Shown piece after piece: positions 25,569-51,399 of a stretch of DNA of 64,000 nucleotides. Source of the DNA: Hypomesus transpacificus (taxonomy: Eukaryota > Chordata > Actinopteri > Osmeriformes > Osmeridae); NCBI RefSeq assembly GCF_021917145.1, contig NC_061075.1, forward strand, positions 1,850,215-1,914,214. Reading direction: 5' to 3'. Below the pieces are notes generated by a model. It was not told the origin of the DNA and ran no database searches. It saw only the letters and a program-made list of their open reading frames with translations. The translations under genes were made by a program, and so were the position numbers. Each line of letters opens with the position of its first letter. Position 1 is the first letter of the stretch.

Positions 25569-28500
25569 TTAACCAATGTGATTTAACAAGCCTGGGATGA
25601 ACATGTTATTTTCATTAGACCAGGCAGCATGTTGTGCACCATCCATCTCTGTTGCTACACTGTTGCCAGCGGACAGGGTGTGTTGCTGTCCACCAATAGT
25701 AGCACCACACTCTGGGCATGCCCGGCTGACCATAGCCCCTCCACAGTCACCAATAGCGTAGACATGACCATTAGGACACTTGTACCAATGTCCTTTGGCC
25801 AGCTGCATGGCTGAGACGACCATCTTCCTCTCCTGGTCAGAGAGCCCCAGCCCTGTTCGAGGCAGCGTCTTGTCCAGTTCTTTCAGCGCCTGTGTGACCC
25901 ACTGCTCATCTTTTTGACTGAACGGCCCCGTAGCATCTAGAACTTTCCGTATGGCTGTGACTTCGACCTGCGCCTTGTTAAGGCCAAGCTGGGTATGGTC
26001 TGAAGTCTTTGGCCCCTTGCACCTGGCGTTGAGGTCAGCCAATAGCGAGAGCCTGTGCAGTTCGCTCTGCAGGTCGGAGGCTTGCTGATCAGTGAACTTC
26101 TGGCGAATGTCCATGAGCCACAGCAGGAACTCGTCTACTCTGGCCTCAAAAAGGACCTTCTCCGTGCTGGACATCTGGCGCCTGCATATCTGAAGCAACT
26201 TATCTACCTTTTCAAGGAAAGCCATTTTATTCTCCAAAACCCATAAATCCTTCACATTGAGGTTGGGATTTTTGATCTGATCTCTAATTTGGGAATATTC
26301 CACAGGCTTGTTCTCTAGTATTGTATTATTGTTTCGCCACTGTGTGATCAGCACCTCCTTCTTTTCCTGGATGTCAGACTGTTGACCGTTGATCTTCTCC
26401 TTCACTTTCTCGATCTCGGCCAGACACTGGTTGATCTTCGCCCCGTAGCGGAAGTTCCTCCGGACGGGGGTGCGACACCTGGGGCACTCCTTCAGTTTGA
26501 TGTCCTGCCCGTCGTCCTCCATCAGATGGTCCATGGCCGTGAACTCCACCATGTGACCGCAGTCCTCCAGCTGGATGAACCGAGCGTCGGGCTCGTCCTC
26601 CGTGCCGAAGAAGATCTCCGTCACCTCCTCGCGGTCGCAAACGCGACACTTGTCCGGGCAGTTACTCCCGCACAGGCCGATGCAGGGGTGGCCGCAGACG
26701 AGGGTCTCAGTGCACGGCTCGTTGCACGGCGGCCGGTCGCAGGGCTCATGGCAGAGCCTGCTGCAGCGCTGGTGAGGGCACTGCCGGTCGCAGGGTTCGA
26801 CGCACAGGGCGCAAGGCTGGCCGCACGCCTTCTTGCAGACGCTGTGGACGCAGCGGTTCTGGCAGGGCAGGCGGCAGGAGGGGCAGTCGCGGGTGCACGG
26901 CTCGCGGCACGTGTGGGAGCACACCAGGAGACGCTGGCACCGGTGGACGCAGGAGACGTGGTAGCGGCCCTGGTGGCATCTGTGACAAGTGCCCGCGCAG
27001 GCGTGACCACACTTTAGGGCGTTCTTACACGGGACCCTGCAGCTTGGCTGCAAGGTCGACCCCCTGTAATGGCAGGCGTCTTCTTGCCTGTGGCCGCACT
27101 TGAGCTCCAGGGGGACTTTGACCGGGCAGTTGATGGTGCAAGGCTCCCCGCACACGGAAGCACACGGGTGCCCACACAGCAGCGTTTTCACGCAGGGTAC
27201 CTGGCACGCGAACGTATCTGGGTCTTGGTGGCAGGGCACCATCTGCTCGTGCTGGCACTTTGGGACGGTCTTCTTCACCTTGACCGTGCACGCCTCAGGA
27301 CACTTTTGGTTGCACATTCGAGGGCATGGGTGACCTTGCTCGCAGAGAACCTTCTGGCATGTCTTCGCACACTTGTACTGCTTGTGCTCCTGGTCATAGG
27401 GGTGGCACACGCTGGCACACACGTGGCCACAGTCCAGGCGGTGCTCGCAGGGGAGAGTGCAGCCTCCCTCGGGGGCTTGCAGGAAGTCGTCAGGGCCCGA
27501 GGCCCGGATGTGTCTCTCGGGGTGGTTCTGACAGCACAGGGTCAGGGCCGGGCCCACTTGGTCTTTCTCCTTCAGCGTGTGGAGGATGTTGCTCCACAGC
27601 GGGACCTTGCCCAGCATGGCCATGTTGCCGATGCAGTAGAGGCCCTTTTTGGCTCGCGACAGGGCCACACAGACGCGGTTGGGGATGTTCAGAAACCCTA
27701 CGCGTCCTGCTTTGTTGCTCCGGACCAGAGACAACAGCACAATGTCATTCTCCTCCCCCTGGTACTTGTCTACCACGTGAACTTTGACCCCTGTGAACTC
27801 TTTGGCGGGCATCTGGTTGCGCAGGCAGTGGAGCTGGCCCGTGTAGGTGGTGAGGATGGTGATCTGATGGGGCTTGTAGCCCTGCAGTAGGAGGTAGCGA
27901 CACAGAGCTACTACAAAGCGGGCCTCGTGGAGGTTCTGGTGACTCTTCCCATCCCTGATCTCCTCCTCATGCTTGTTGTGCTCCACAAAGAACATGTTGG
28001 TGAGGAGGCCCTGAGGGAAGCAGGAAAAGATATTCTCTGATTCAGTTTCATCCTCATTTTTTCAAAATAACGTAGGATTCCAGGAGGTCACCTGGACTCA
28101 TACTTATGTAGACGTAGAATCATAGAAAAAGAAAAAACACACACCTTGATGTTTTCATAGTCCATCACTGAGGGGTGGTTCTCAAGCTCTTTATAGATGT
28201 GAGGGGTCAGGAGACGGGCAATGTCGGGTCTCATACGATGCTGCACACACACAGAAAGGACGTGAGTTGGGAGTGAAATATCAGATTCAACCAGCCTGTC
28301 TTCAGTTAAGACCCCACTTTGAACTCTCCCTGCCCCCTTACCTGGTAGTTCAGTCTGACGTAGGGAAATTTAATGTTGACCAGCCTCTCAAACATCGACA
28401 CCTCCAGATTGTAGTTCTTAGCCAGTTCAAAAACATTGGCACTGGGGCGGAGCTACAGAGCAGGCAGACATAACAGAGATCAGTAAGGAGCAAGTATACC

Positions 28501-31500
28501 TTTACATCACATGGTTAGAAGTGTTCATGTCATGATCACAAGTGACACAACTTCATTATTTCTGTCTTTGATCTACCGTCTACTTTCTTCTGCTCATTAG
28601 GTTCAAAGAGAGGCTTGGATCAGGTGATAGTGGAACAAAGACCTGGAGCCATGGTGAATCTGCCCCAGGGGTCTACTACCTTATTTATAACCTCTCTCTA
28701 CGCTGGCATGGCAACATAAATCTTGTCATTACATCTCGTCTCGTACGTAGCACCAGGATCTGGAGATACACGGTGGTAGAATTGGTGTCTTACTCAGACA
28801 GTGTGAGAGTTCCTTATCCTGTCATGTCGTAGTTAGATCTATGCCTTCCATTCCCCATACTGTGGAATCATGAAATAAGTAGGAATGTTCTCATGTGCAC
28901 AGATCTAGTTCCCCACATACTGTATAGTGGTCCGTAACCAGATCGGTACTTTCTAACTTTTAGGATGGATCACTAGACCGTCTACCTGTGAATCTGATTA
29001 ACAACACACTGCTGTGTCTGCTTCGGCCTCAACCACAACTGAATACAGAGTAGATGCAAAAAGGCTCCAACTTAGTTTTGCTGTCCTCTTTAGTTTTGTT
29101 GGTTTACACTCTTTGTTTCCAAGTGTGTGCTTTATTTAGCTAGAGGACAGAGCGTGTTTGTTTGTGTGTGTGTGTGTGTATGTGTGTATGTGTGGGAGGG
29201 ATGCGAGGGAGGAGAGACAAACTCCCATACAACGTGAGGTATTGTGTTTCGCCTGATTCAACACCCAACTTGTGATTAATGAACAGCGCTACCAAGCCAA
29301 AGCTTGTTACACTCTGAAAGTGTGATCCATCCACCTACATCACATGCCCAGATTCAGGGAATGTGTCTGATATGACAACAAGCACACATCTTGGCACACA
29401 AAGGGAAGCCTAAAGTGAACTGAGTGATATCAAGATGTAAGATATAGAGAGATAAAACCAAATTTCCCAACTATCAATACCGAGGATAAATGATCCGCTT
29501 AAGCCTAAAGCATAGCTTCAGGTTCATTTCCTTTTAATTCAAGTCGATTGAAAAAAGTAGGAGAATAACCATTGAATTCCAATTGACAAATGACCAACTC
29601 ACATTACGAGCCATTTTCAAGGGAATCTTGTTCCAGATAAATGATTGTGCTGAGTGGATTTGCAATTACATGGGTCTTACAGTGGGGGATGCTAGGATAG
29701 TCCAATGCATGTTAATTTCCATGATGTATTAACTATAAATAATTGATTCAAATCACATGGGTGTTACCACTAGCCTGTCCCATTGACCAGTCTGTACCTC
29801 TGTTATGTACCGAAAGCCCTTGGACAGTAACACGTTTGTGTTTTGGGTTCTGTATAATAGTGTTTTGGAAGGATACAATGATATTGTATCCAGTGTCTGC
29901 ATAAGTGCAGAAACTTTGAACGTTTAAGTATAGTATAGTTTAGTATCAGCTTAAAGGGGACAGCTGTTAAGACACCCAGAACCAGGATCTGAATATCTGT
30001 CGGAGGTCAAAGACTTCAGTCAGTCATTGCGTATGAAGGATATCCAACCTACGTTATGGAACATGATACTTTATAGTACGTCATGTTAAACTGCCCAAGA
30101 GACTTGGGTCACTGGTGCTAACTGTGTTGCACCAAAGGCCTTGCAGATGTGTGGCCTCTACCTGCTGGTGGTCTCCTATGAGGATGAGGTGCTGGCAGGC
30201 CCGGCTCAGCGTGGTGATGGTGTGAGCTTCCAGGACCTCCGCCGCCTCCTCCACAATCACCAGGCGCGGGTGCACCTCCTGCAGAACCTTACGGAGCCTG
30301 GCCGCCCCCGTGGTTGTCATGCCGATGACCTTGGCGTCCTTCAGGATGCATATGGTCTGTTGGCGGCGAATATCGGCCAGGCGCTCGGACGCGTCCTGGT
30401 AGTTCTCCTCCGATTCCAGAACCTCCTGGCGAAGCTCCAGGCGGTAGCGGCTCACCCACACCCTGCGGAGAGGGAGCGGGAGCAGCGTCTCGTCAGGCCC
30501 TGCACCGCGGGTGAAGACCCAAACCCCGTTCATTGACAACATGATGTAGCAGTGCACTGACTGCTAACTCCATGTGGGCAGTATGCAGTGGGATGTTGAT
30601 GAAACAGTTTGTTTTTCTTCAAAACAACCCTCCCAACGACGACACAGTCGTGTTACCGGGGCGTCTGAACACAACACAGCAAAACCTGGCCTCTTAGGTA
30701 AGTGAATCGGTACACGGATATTCTGAGATCCATTTTTCCCAGTGATTAGCTGGTGTAATTATGCACGCTGGGACTAGACGAGCTAGACAGGGGTTGCCTA
30801 GGGGATGAAAGAGAGGAGAGAAGGAGGAGGGAGCCCTACCGATACAGTCTCCATCTGTCTGCCAGACTGAGAGCCCAGACATCCCCGATGGCCGCCTCCT
30901 CTTCCACGCTCATGGCAGAGCTCTTCCCCAGCTCCTTCCTGGTTCGCTTCTTCATCCTCTTCTTCTGCTTGGACTGAATCTGAACAGCCACACAGAAAAG
31001 CGGGAGAATTTCCTGTTACTGTATTGACACACTCACAGTACCAACTAGTTTACAGGTCACCAGAATGATTAATAACGCAATTAATAATGAAAAATGCTTC
31101 AAAGTCTAATTTAAGACGGATGCTGCAAAGGCAGCTGTAGTAGAAAGAAAATGGATGCATCAAGCGTAGTTATTCATTAAAATGCAAATCTGGTTTAGTT
31201 CAAAAGTCGGTAACACTTTAGATGAGCTCACCAAATTCATAATTTATTAACCAATTTGTTACTTATTAGTTAACGGTTTGTTCACCATTAGTTATTTGTT
31301 GTTCATACAAAATGTATCATTAGTAAAGCATTAGTAAAGCTAAACCCTAACCAAAACTTAAACCCTAAACCTAAACCCTAGACCTAAACCCGAACCCTAA
31401 CCCTAACCCTAACTGTGTGAACAAATGCTTTACTAATGATACATTTTGTATAAACAATGAATAACTAATGGTGAACCAACCGTTAACTAATAGGTAACAA

Positions 31501-34500
31501 ATTGGTTAATAAATTATGAATTTGGTGAGCTCATCTAAAGTGTTACCCAAAAGTCCAATATACTTTCAATATCCCATACTATAACACCATTAAAACCACC
31601 CCTTACAGATGGGCACAGGGTAATAACGTGCAACGTGATTGGTTACCTCCCAGCCATCCTGGTCCTGTTGTAGTACCACAGTGTTGTCCAGGTTCATGGC
31701 CAGCATCAGGTCTGCCACCATCTCGACGCTCTCGTCCTGCCTCTGCTTGTTCCCCTGTCTCCCCTCGTGGTCCACCTTATCGTCAACATAGCGCTCAGCC
31801 TGGATCAGGTCAGCCTCTTCGGCAATTTCAATCAGATCATCCACCTCCATGTCTTCTTCCTCCTCCTCCATGTCTGTCAGGAAGAGAGGTGTGAAGGCAT
31901 GAAGATGGGACACTGGTGGACCTTCGTATGATGACTTTACTTTGGAATTTAAGACGAATTTTGGTGAACCCCGATTTGTTTTTTCTTTAACCAGGTAAGA
32001 CACAATTCTTCCTGGCTCTCGGGCACTGATCCTGAGCTCTGGGTTTCAAAATCTCTTTGCTCTGATAGGATCTTCTCACCTGCAAGTCCATACTGAGGTT
32101 CTGCCGCCCTCTGCTGGAATCTGGAGCCCATACCCAGCCACTCAACAATCAGTGGCTGCCTCTTCTCACCAAATACCTCAAAGCCACCCATCCCCTGCAG
32201 GTCAGACATACATCAAGATGAAATATGGAGCCCTGTACATAAACAAACGTATTACCAGCGCTTGTTTTTGCCACAGTCTGTTTGATCTCTATGTCCTGTG
32301 GTGCTGTAGTTCGTCTGGGACAAGGCCCAGTGTAAGACAGTGGGGAGCTGCATGACAGTAGATAAGGAGCCATTGGCTTCTCTGCTGGAGACCTTGACCA
32401 TCCTCATAACTGAACAGCACCTGTTTCGTTCACCCAGTTTCGCTTTTAACTGCGTCCCATTCTGGCACAAGCTTGGATCAAAACCATTCCAAAGTGTTCA
32501 CCGTGTCACAATGGAAATGCCTTCTCTTTCTTTCCAGCAGGTACAGACACTAGGTTCGGACTCACCGGTGGGAGGACCAGGCTGTCCCAGTGGGTGTCTG
32601 AGATGAACTTCCGTAGGAACTGCTCCCTGAGGACTCCCTTCAGACTGCACTCCAGCTTGGCGCTCTGCTGCATGATACACTCCTCCTCCATGCGTAGCTC
32701 GTCGTACATCTGACAGGAACACACCACCCACAACCGTGACCACCACACCCTCAGCCAGGAAAGCTCAGCATTAGCATTCCTTTCACACAATGTTCACGTT
32801 CATCATGACGGCTGGCAGGTCGGCCCGGTGGATCACACAGCATGGCTGAGTCTCTTACCTGGGCGATGGCGCGGCGCAGGTGGGGCGGAAATTTGCGTGT
32901 GTGCTGGAATCCTTTCGACAGCTCCCTCAGGGAGAAGGGCTTCAGAACCTCGCTGGTGCTGCGGCCTCCGACCCTCACTATGCCCTGTGGCAGAAACTTC
33001 TGGATCCCTGTGGAGCCAAGTGGACACAGCAGGTTGGTGACAAGCAGGCCATTCCCATAAGAGTGTGATGGAAGAAACACATAAGCCCTTTGTGACATGC
33101 TTGCGTGTAAAAAGGGCTATACAAATAAATGTGATTTGATTGATATTGCATGCCCGATTAGTGATGTGAGTCTTTAATGTGCTGATTACGCAATCTATCA
33201 TCAAGTACCATACTCCCAAGTTGTCTTGTTTGTCAGTGACAGTAAAGAATCCTTACCCTCTAAGAACTGGTCGAGAGCATGGTTGGTGTAGCACACCACG
33301 AGCATCGGGGATTGGTCATCGACATCGTTCCACACATTCCTATTGGTCAAGAGGGCCTGTGCAATCTTCAGACCGACATAGGTCTTTCCTGAGAAGGTCA
33401 GCATGGACAGAGAAAGCATTTTCCAATGTGCTGTCTGAGCACACCCTCTTTGGTTCTTCGAATAACATCAAACTATACACTCAGTTCACCTGGGTGCTGC
33501 TGCCTACTGACCTGTGCCAGGGGGTCCCTGGATGATGGCCAGCTCCTTGGTGAGGGACATCTGGAGGGCCTTCATCTGGCTCTCATCCAGGCCCAGCTGC
33601 TCCATAGGAGGCCAGGCCTCAGGGTCCAAGGTGTTGAAGGGCTTGATGCTGCTCTTAAACTCAGGAGCTGCTATTTCGGCTAGGTTGTAGGTATCGTTCC
33701 TGGGCAGGTAGGCTGGGGGGTGCACGTCTAACTGACATTCCACTAAGTATCTGCAGCACAGAGAAGCTTATGTTGACAATTCAAATATGTTGAACATCAC
33801 AGTATTAATATAAATATATATATATATAGTTATATATATAACTGGTTGTTTATCACCTGTGAGTACTTGAGCACTTGAGGGACTGTTAGAGCGTACAGGA
33901 CTGACTGGCCTACTGCAGTGATACTGTTGATAAGACAAGATGCCCACACACACACACCTCTGGAACGGCAGGTCTTCTTCCTCCAGCTCCTGCAGGCCCT
34001 CCAGGACATATCGGTAGGCCTCAAAGTAGGCCGTGGTCTCCACCATGCAGAACACTTGATCTGTCTGTGGAACAGTTGTGGGTGTTGTTCAGCTTCATGG
34101 AATATCAAAGAGCTGGACCAAATTGAGCTGACAGTTGATGGGGCTCTATGGCCACATGCATTTCAGGGATTTCGCAAACGTGTTCATTGTTTTGCCCCAC
34201 TTATGGACTGGCCAGACGGGAAATCATATTTATTTGCATAGTATGCAATCGAAAATCATCCTAAATGATTAGAACATCACCTCTATTATTGCCAGTGCAG
34301 CTCTGCTCTGCTCACAGAAGATGAGCTGAACAAAGCCCTTCTCCAGCTCTGTAGGCTCCCGGTCCGACACAGTGGCAAACAGGAAGTTCTCAAAGTTGTC
34401 ACAGGACAGACATACCAGGGAGCCATACAGAAGGCGCTTAGAATTCTGCCAGCGAACAAACTGTTGCAGAAGAAAGTAGCAAAGAAATGTTATGATGATA

Positions 34501-35910
34501 TTGACATTTTAAACCAAGTCACATTCCATATATTCAAGGTTAGCCTCAATGAATTCTACTTCAAATGGAGAGTGAAGAATGATTCATCATTTTTCTCAGT
34601 CTACCCACCTTGAGGGGCTGTGAGTCAAACTGGACCTTGTACGCCATCCCAGAATGGGTGCACATAGGAACCACCAATCGGGTGTCAAAGTACACTCTGA
34701 TGTCATCAAAGTGCTTCTTCTGAAGGGCGTCTCCTCTCCCCTGTTCCTGTTGCTCCTGCAGAAGCTGCTGAATCCCTTCACGTAGAGGCCGGACAAAGTC
34801 CTCCCTGAGCAGCCGGAAGTGCGTGCCCAGATAAGCCAGCACGCTGGCGTAGCGCTCGGAGATCATGTTGCGTGGGAGTAAGGGCCTCTGTTCCAGGTGG
34901 AACTCCTCTAGAGTGGGGAATATAGGGAGGGTCCTGTAGTCCTGCTCCCCAGCCGCAGTGTCCCCTGTGGCGGGTAGGAGGGAGTAGCTGTCCTTGTCCG
35001 AGCGGAGGGTGCCATCCCTGGCCTTCTCCTGGAGGTGACCCACCAGGCCCTGTAGCCCCTCCAGGTTCTCCTCCGTCCGCGGCAGGATGTCCACGCCGGA
35101 CGCCCGCAGCCCGTTGATGGCTGCCTGGAGCAAGGCCACCAACATGGAGACGGCCTGGACGGAGCTGGCAGGGAAAATGCTGAGCACTTCAGAGAGGAAG
35201 GTGAGGATGTGGTCCAGTTGATTGGGGTACTGCTGCCGCCTGGCAGGGTTGGGCTCTGATCCCATCCCTGCCACATAGTGGGGCAGGATAGTCCGGGTGA
35301 AGCCGGAGTTCTTAACTATCCCAGCCAGGTGTTGCACGGTCCGACGCTCGGTTTTGGCCTGGAAGGCCTTGCACAGGACCTGACAAAGGAGCTGGACCAG
35401 GTCCTGGCCCATCGCTGGCTCGTTCAGGAGGTCTGGCAGAGCCGTGCCAGATGATAGGGTGATGGCTATCTCTGATGGCTCTTTACCCAACAGCTGCTCT
35501 AAAGATTTAAAACCCAGCCTAAAAACATGAGGGGAACCATTTTCTGTAGACCTTCCTCTCCCTCTCCCCCTCCCCCTCTCTCCTCCTCCCCTTCCTCCCC
35601 CTCGTACGTATTCGCGGCCTGCCTCTCCACCTCTTCCTAATCCCCCTCTCTCACCACCTCTTCTCTCCCTTTCCCTTCTCCCTCCACCTCTCGGTCCTCC
35701 CCCTCTTCCACCTTCTGCACCCCTCTCCCCACCATCTCCACCAATCCCTGCCAGTGGACCTGGTCCTCTCGGAACTCTTCCACCACCCCTTCCTCTTCCT
35801 CTACCTCCAGGATGCAAACCTTCCCTGTCCACTCTCTGGCCAGTGTCTCCTCTCGTTTCTCCCACGGACCTTCCTCTTCTTCTCCTCCTCTGTTGTTCTG
35901 GGTTATCCAT
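25569..35910 (-). CDS. znfx1: NFX1-type zinc finger protein 1, 14 coding exons
   Basis: ZNFX1 is an interferon-inducible SF1 helicase-type protein that senses double-stranded RNA and, in the worm homologue, supports small-RNA inheritance. Coding exons (5' to 3'): 35910-34609, 34460-34281, 34064-33958, 33750-33512, 33388-33257, 33007-32859, 32709-32566, 32194-32080, 31873-31647, 30979-30840, 30462-30162, 28452-28342, 28240-28145, 28010-25569. They join in frame with GT-AG sites to 1,894 aa, close to the 1,918 aa human protein. In order: an Arg/Gly-rich N-terminus (about 1-125), an ARM-like region, Walker A GPPGTGKT (about 604-611), an EEAAE motif II (about 983), GDHQQ (about 1008), VDKYQGEE (about 1161) and VALSRAKKG (about 1196). 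A tandem Cys/His NFX1-type finger array follows (about 1256-1545), then a C-terminal RZ-type finger (CPNGHVYAIGDCGG...CPECG). Start chosen at MDNPEQQ; an upstream in-frame Met lies next to the likely splice acceptor. Confidence 0.95.
28453..30161. other. large znfx1 intron
   Basis: This 1.7-kb intron separates the motif III exon from the exon at 28,342-28,452. It contains a short GT repeat near 29,161-29,190. I see no nested gene. Confidence 0.8.
31209..31547. mobile_element. hAT-type foldback MITE with telomere-like core
   Basis: The element starts GGTAACACTTTAGATGAGCT and ends with the reverse complement of that sequence. Both flanks carry the same 8-bp word, CAAAAGTC (31,201-31,208 and 31,548-31,555). 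An 8-bp target duplication is the hallmark of hAT transposition. The arms are long (about 120 bp each) and nearly complementary, so the whole element can fold. The centre (about 31,337-31,412) is a minisatellite of CCCTAA/CCTAAA-type units resembling vertebrate telomere repeat. It has no coding capacity and lies in the znfx1 intron between the exons at 31,647 and 30,979. Confidence 0.85.
33081..33147 (+). repeat. retroposon 3' tail fragment (LINE/SINE type)
   Basis: An AGCCCTTT...AAAGGGCT stem is followed by ATACAAATAAATGTGATTTGATTGAT. This is the kind of 3' end shared by fish LINEs and their partner SINEs. Only the tail is recognisable. It lies in a znfx1 intron. Confidence 0.55.
33808..33841. 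repeat. (TA)n microsatellite
   Basis: An AT-rich dinucleotide repeat inside a znfx1 intron. Confidence 0.9.
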
Positions 35911-36534
35911 GGTTTCCTCCCCTTCAGGATTACAAAGTACTTTATAAACCTTTAAGATGAAATACAAACCCTTCTTTTATGTATAGTGAACTTTCATTTC
36001 AAGTTTAGAGACTCACACTGCTAGTATCTAGGAAGATTGTGGGTTGGAAGTTGGCTAAAGTGCGCCCCTAGATGTCACAGTGCGCTCCCACCGGAGTCAG
36101 TTTCATTTGTCGAGAAATTGCGTCACGGTGAGTGAGACATTGTCGAACTTCCATTTCCTTTATTTATTTATTCATAGGCTACAGTCATAACGCTGTTGTA
36201 TAAATACATTGCCCTGTGCCCAAAAATTATAGTATTTAAATGTTAAGCTAAATAAAAATGCGCAATACATTTAGCATTATGGAATACAACTAACTGCATT
36301 CAGTCCTCTCAAAAGCAGGAGAAGCCTATTGCATGCAGTAGAAAAGTGCGATTTTGCACTAGTCTTTCCTATAGCTTAGATCAAACATCTAATATAGAAT
36401 CAAGAAAAATGCCACCAAACATTTCGTTTACACTTCATTCAAACTTCATGGGAACCCGAAATGCTCCCACTACCCAATTATAATCCATATAGAAATTGCT
36501 AATAAATATTAAGAATCAAGTGGATTTACATTAC

Positions 36535-36657
36535 CTGTTTCTCAACTTCAATGTTATTCAAATATAAAGCCTACGTTTCAGGGGGTCCTTCCCCTTGCTG
36601 AATGTCAGTCTTGTATTCCTAATGCAAAAACTTCTAGTCTTTCCTCAGTCAGCTGCT
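36535..36657 (-). other. znfx1: inferred non-coding first exon of znfx1
   Basis: A GTAATG splice donor on the minus strand at 36,534-36,529 follows ...GAGAAACAG. A likely acceptor (CTTAAAG) lies near 35,951, about 40 bp before the start codon. The upstream limit is set about 30 bp downstream of the TATA box. The exon is inferred from splice sites and promoter spacing; no transcript evidence was available. Confidence 0.5.
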
Positions 36658-36681
36658 GTGAACGACTGACTCGCGATGCGC

Positions 36682-36689
36682 TTTTTATA
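36682..36689 (-). promoter_or_regulatory. TATA box of znfx1
   Basis: TATAAAAA on the minus strand. It lies 24 bp downstream of the ISRE and about 30 bp upstream of the inferred transcription start, the expected order for a TATA-containing interferon-stimulated promoter. Confidence 0.6.
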
Positions 36690-36713
36690 TGCCCTGCCCA
36701 GTTGACAAACCGC

Positions 36714-36727
36714 AGTTTCGTTTTCGT
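36714..36727 (+). promoter_or_regulatory. ISRE upstream of znfx1
   Basis: AGTTTCGTTTTCGT fits the interferon-stimulated response element consensus AGTTTCNNTTTCNY, bound by IRF proteins and ISGF3. It lies directly upstream of the TATA box on the znfx1 side of the gap between ddx27 and znfx1. ZNFX1 is a known interferon-stimulated gene in mammals, so the site makes biological sense. A weaker ISRE-like word (AGTTTCATTTGTC) lies at 36,099-36,111 in the first intron. Confidence 0.65.
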
Positions 36728-36891
36728 TGTTAACGTTGAGATAAACAAAACTGTAACTATGTGCCCTGTGACGGGGAAACTACCGAAGACTGAATGCCAC
36801 TTACAAAATATCTCGAAAGGTTTCAAATATGCGTCACTGATTAAGAAACCTCTGAAGCTCTAAATAAAAGCAATGATTTAGTTTCTGGATC

Positions 36892-36897
36892 TTTATT
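36892..36897 (-). terminator. ddx27 polyadenylation signal
   Basis: AATAAA on the minus strand (plus-strand TTTATT) lies about 375 bp after the ddx27 stop codon. It would end ddx27 near 36,870, only about 150 bp before the znfx1 ISRE. Confidence 0.55.
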
Positions 36898-37269
36898 GAG
36901 TACATTATAACACCTTATACCTCTGAATAGATCAGTTATACAACAATATGCTCAGCTAATCCAGGCCACTGAATATTAATTCCTAAAGTATTCAATCTTC
37001 TTAAAAAAGATAACTTTGCAAGCACTGAATGTGTATGGTGTCCGATAACATGTCATGAGGCCTTAAACCACAAAATAGTTACCTCAGCCAGATACAAAGT
37101 AAGACAGGTTTGGTTTGGGTGTGTCAACAACATATCACATCATCATACAGTTCTCTCGTGTGTACGTCTTCTCCACCATGTTTTAGAGACTAAGAAAAAT
37201 AATTGTGTGAATAATTCATCTTGTGTACTGATGATGAACCCACAGATCCTCAGTCGATTGCCACAGTGC

Positions 37270-48366
<11,097 letters not shown>

Positions 48367-48929
48367 GGTTTGTCTGTTTGCAACACGTATTTCACAACTT
48401 CATTAGCGATAATCAAACTTGAATTGGAGATGCCACTGCTGTAGTGTTCACACGTGTGTTGACGGATGGGACGTCGCTACAGAACTAAGACTTCCGGTTT
48501 GTTCGCAGTGTCGGCGTTGCACTGCTGCCCTCTATCGATGTAGCCAGTAAGACCACCGTTTGCTCATGAATCACAAGTATTAAAATTGTTACTGAAGACT
48601 GACATCTCATTGCTGCTTATGCAGGGACTGCCAATACAATCTTAGCTATAGTAACGTTACCTAGCGAGGTTCTGACAGCTCATATCAGTCTCTACTAAAT
48701 TAAACTCAAGGACACTTAAATGCAGTGCCAATCCAAAAGGTTAACTTAAGTGTGATGTGGAGTATAGTAGCAAGCCTTTCAGAAACTTAATGCCGCACGG
48801 GATACATTTCTTAGCAGACATTTATTAAACCACCAATCTGTACTGGCCACATTTGAATATGAGGCTCATTTGGCCAGTCAATAAGGCAGGAAATAAATCA
48901 TTGTTAAAAACAAATTGTCCATCAGACAC

Positions 48930-48935
48930 TTTATT
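48930..48935 (-). terminator. snrpb polyadenylation signal
   Basis: AATAAA on the minus strand, about 110 bp after the snrpb stop codon, giving a short 3' UTR. Confidence 0.65.
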
Positions 48936-49044
48936 TAAAAAAGCAAAACACAAATACAAAAGTTGGAACTATACAATAGCTCAGTGTGAGAGATCGGGAA
49001 GGAAGGGCGACGGAAAAAACAGCCCTTCAGTCCAGTGGATGGGT

Positions 49045-51280
<2,236 letters not shown>

Positions 51281-51399
51281 GGTTGCAGTTCTGATGGCTC
51301 CGATGTAGGTCGGATCACGCCACACAAAATCAAAAAATTGACCCGCGAAGCTCCCTGTTTAGGGCTGCCAGGTCCGTCTTTATCGTAAAGTTGAAGGAA

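Noticed and set aside
26382-27890. Plus-strand open frames of 150-273 codons opposite znfx1
   Set aside because: They are antisense shadows of the GC-rich cysteine-codon zinc-finger exon. No similarity to known proteins and no splice or promoter context.
31337-31412. CCCTAA-like repeats as a sign of a chromosome end or fusion point
   Set aside because: The array is short, degenerate and sits exactly in the centre of a foldback element with an 8-bp target duplication, so it is part of a mobile element.
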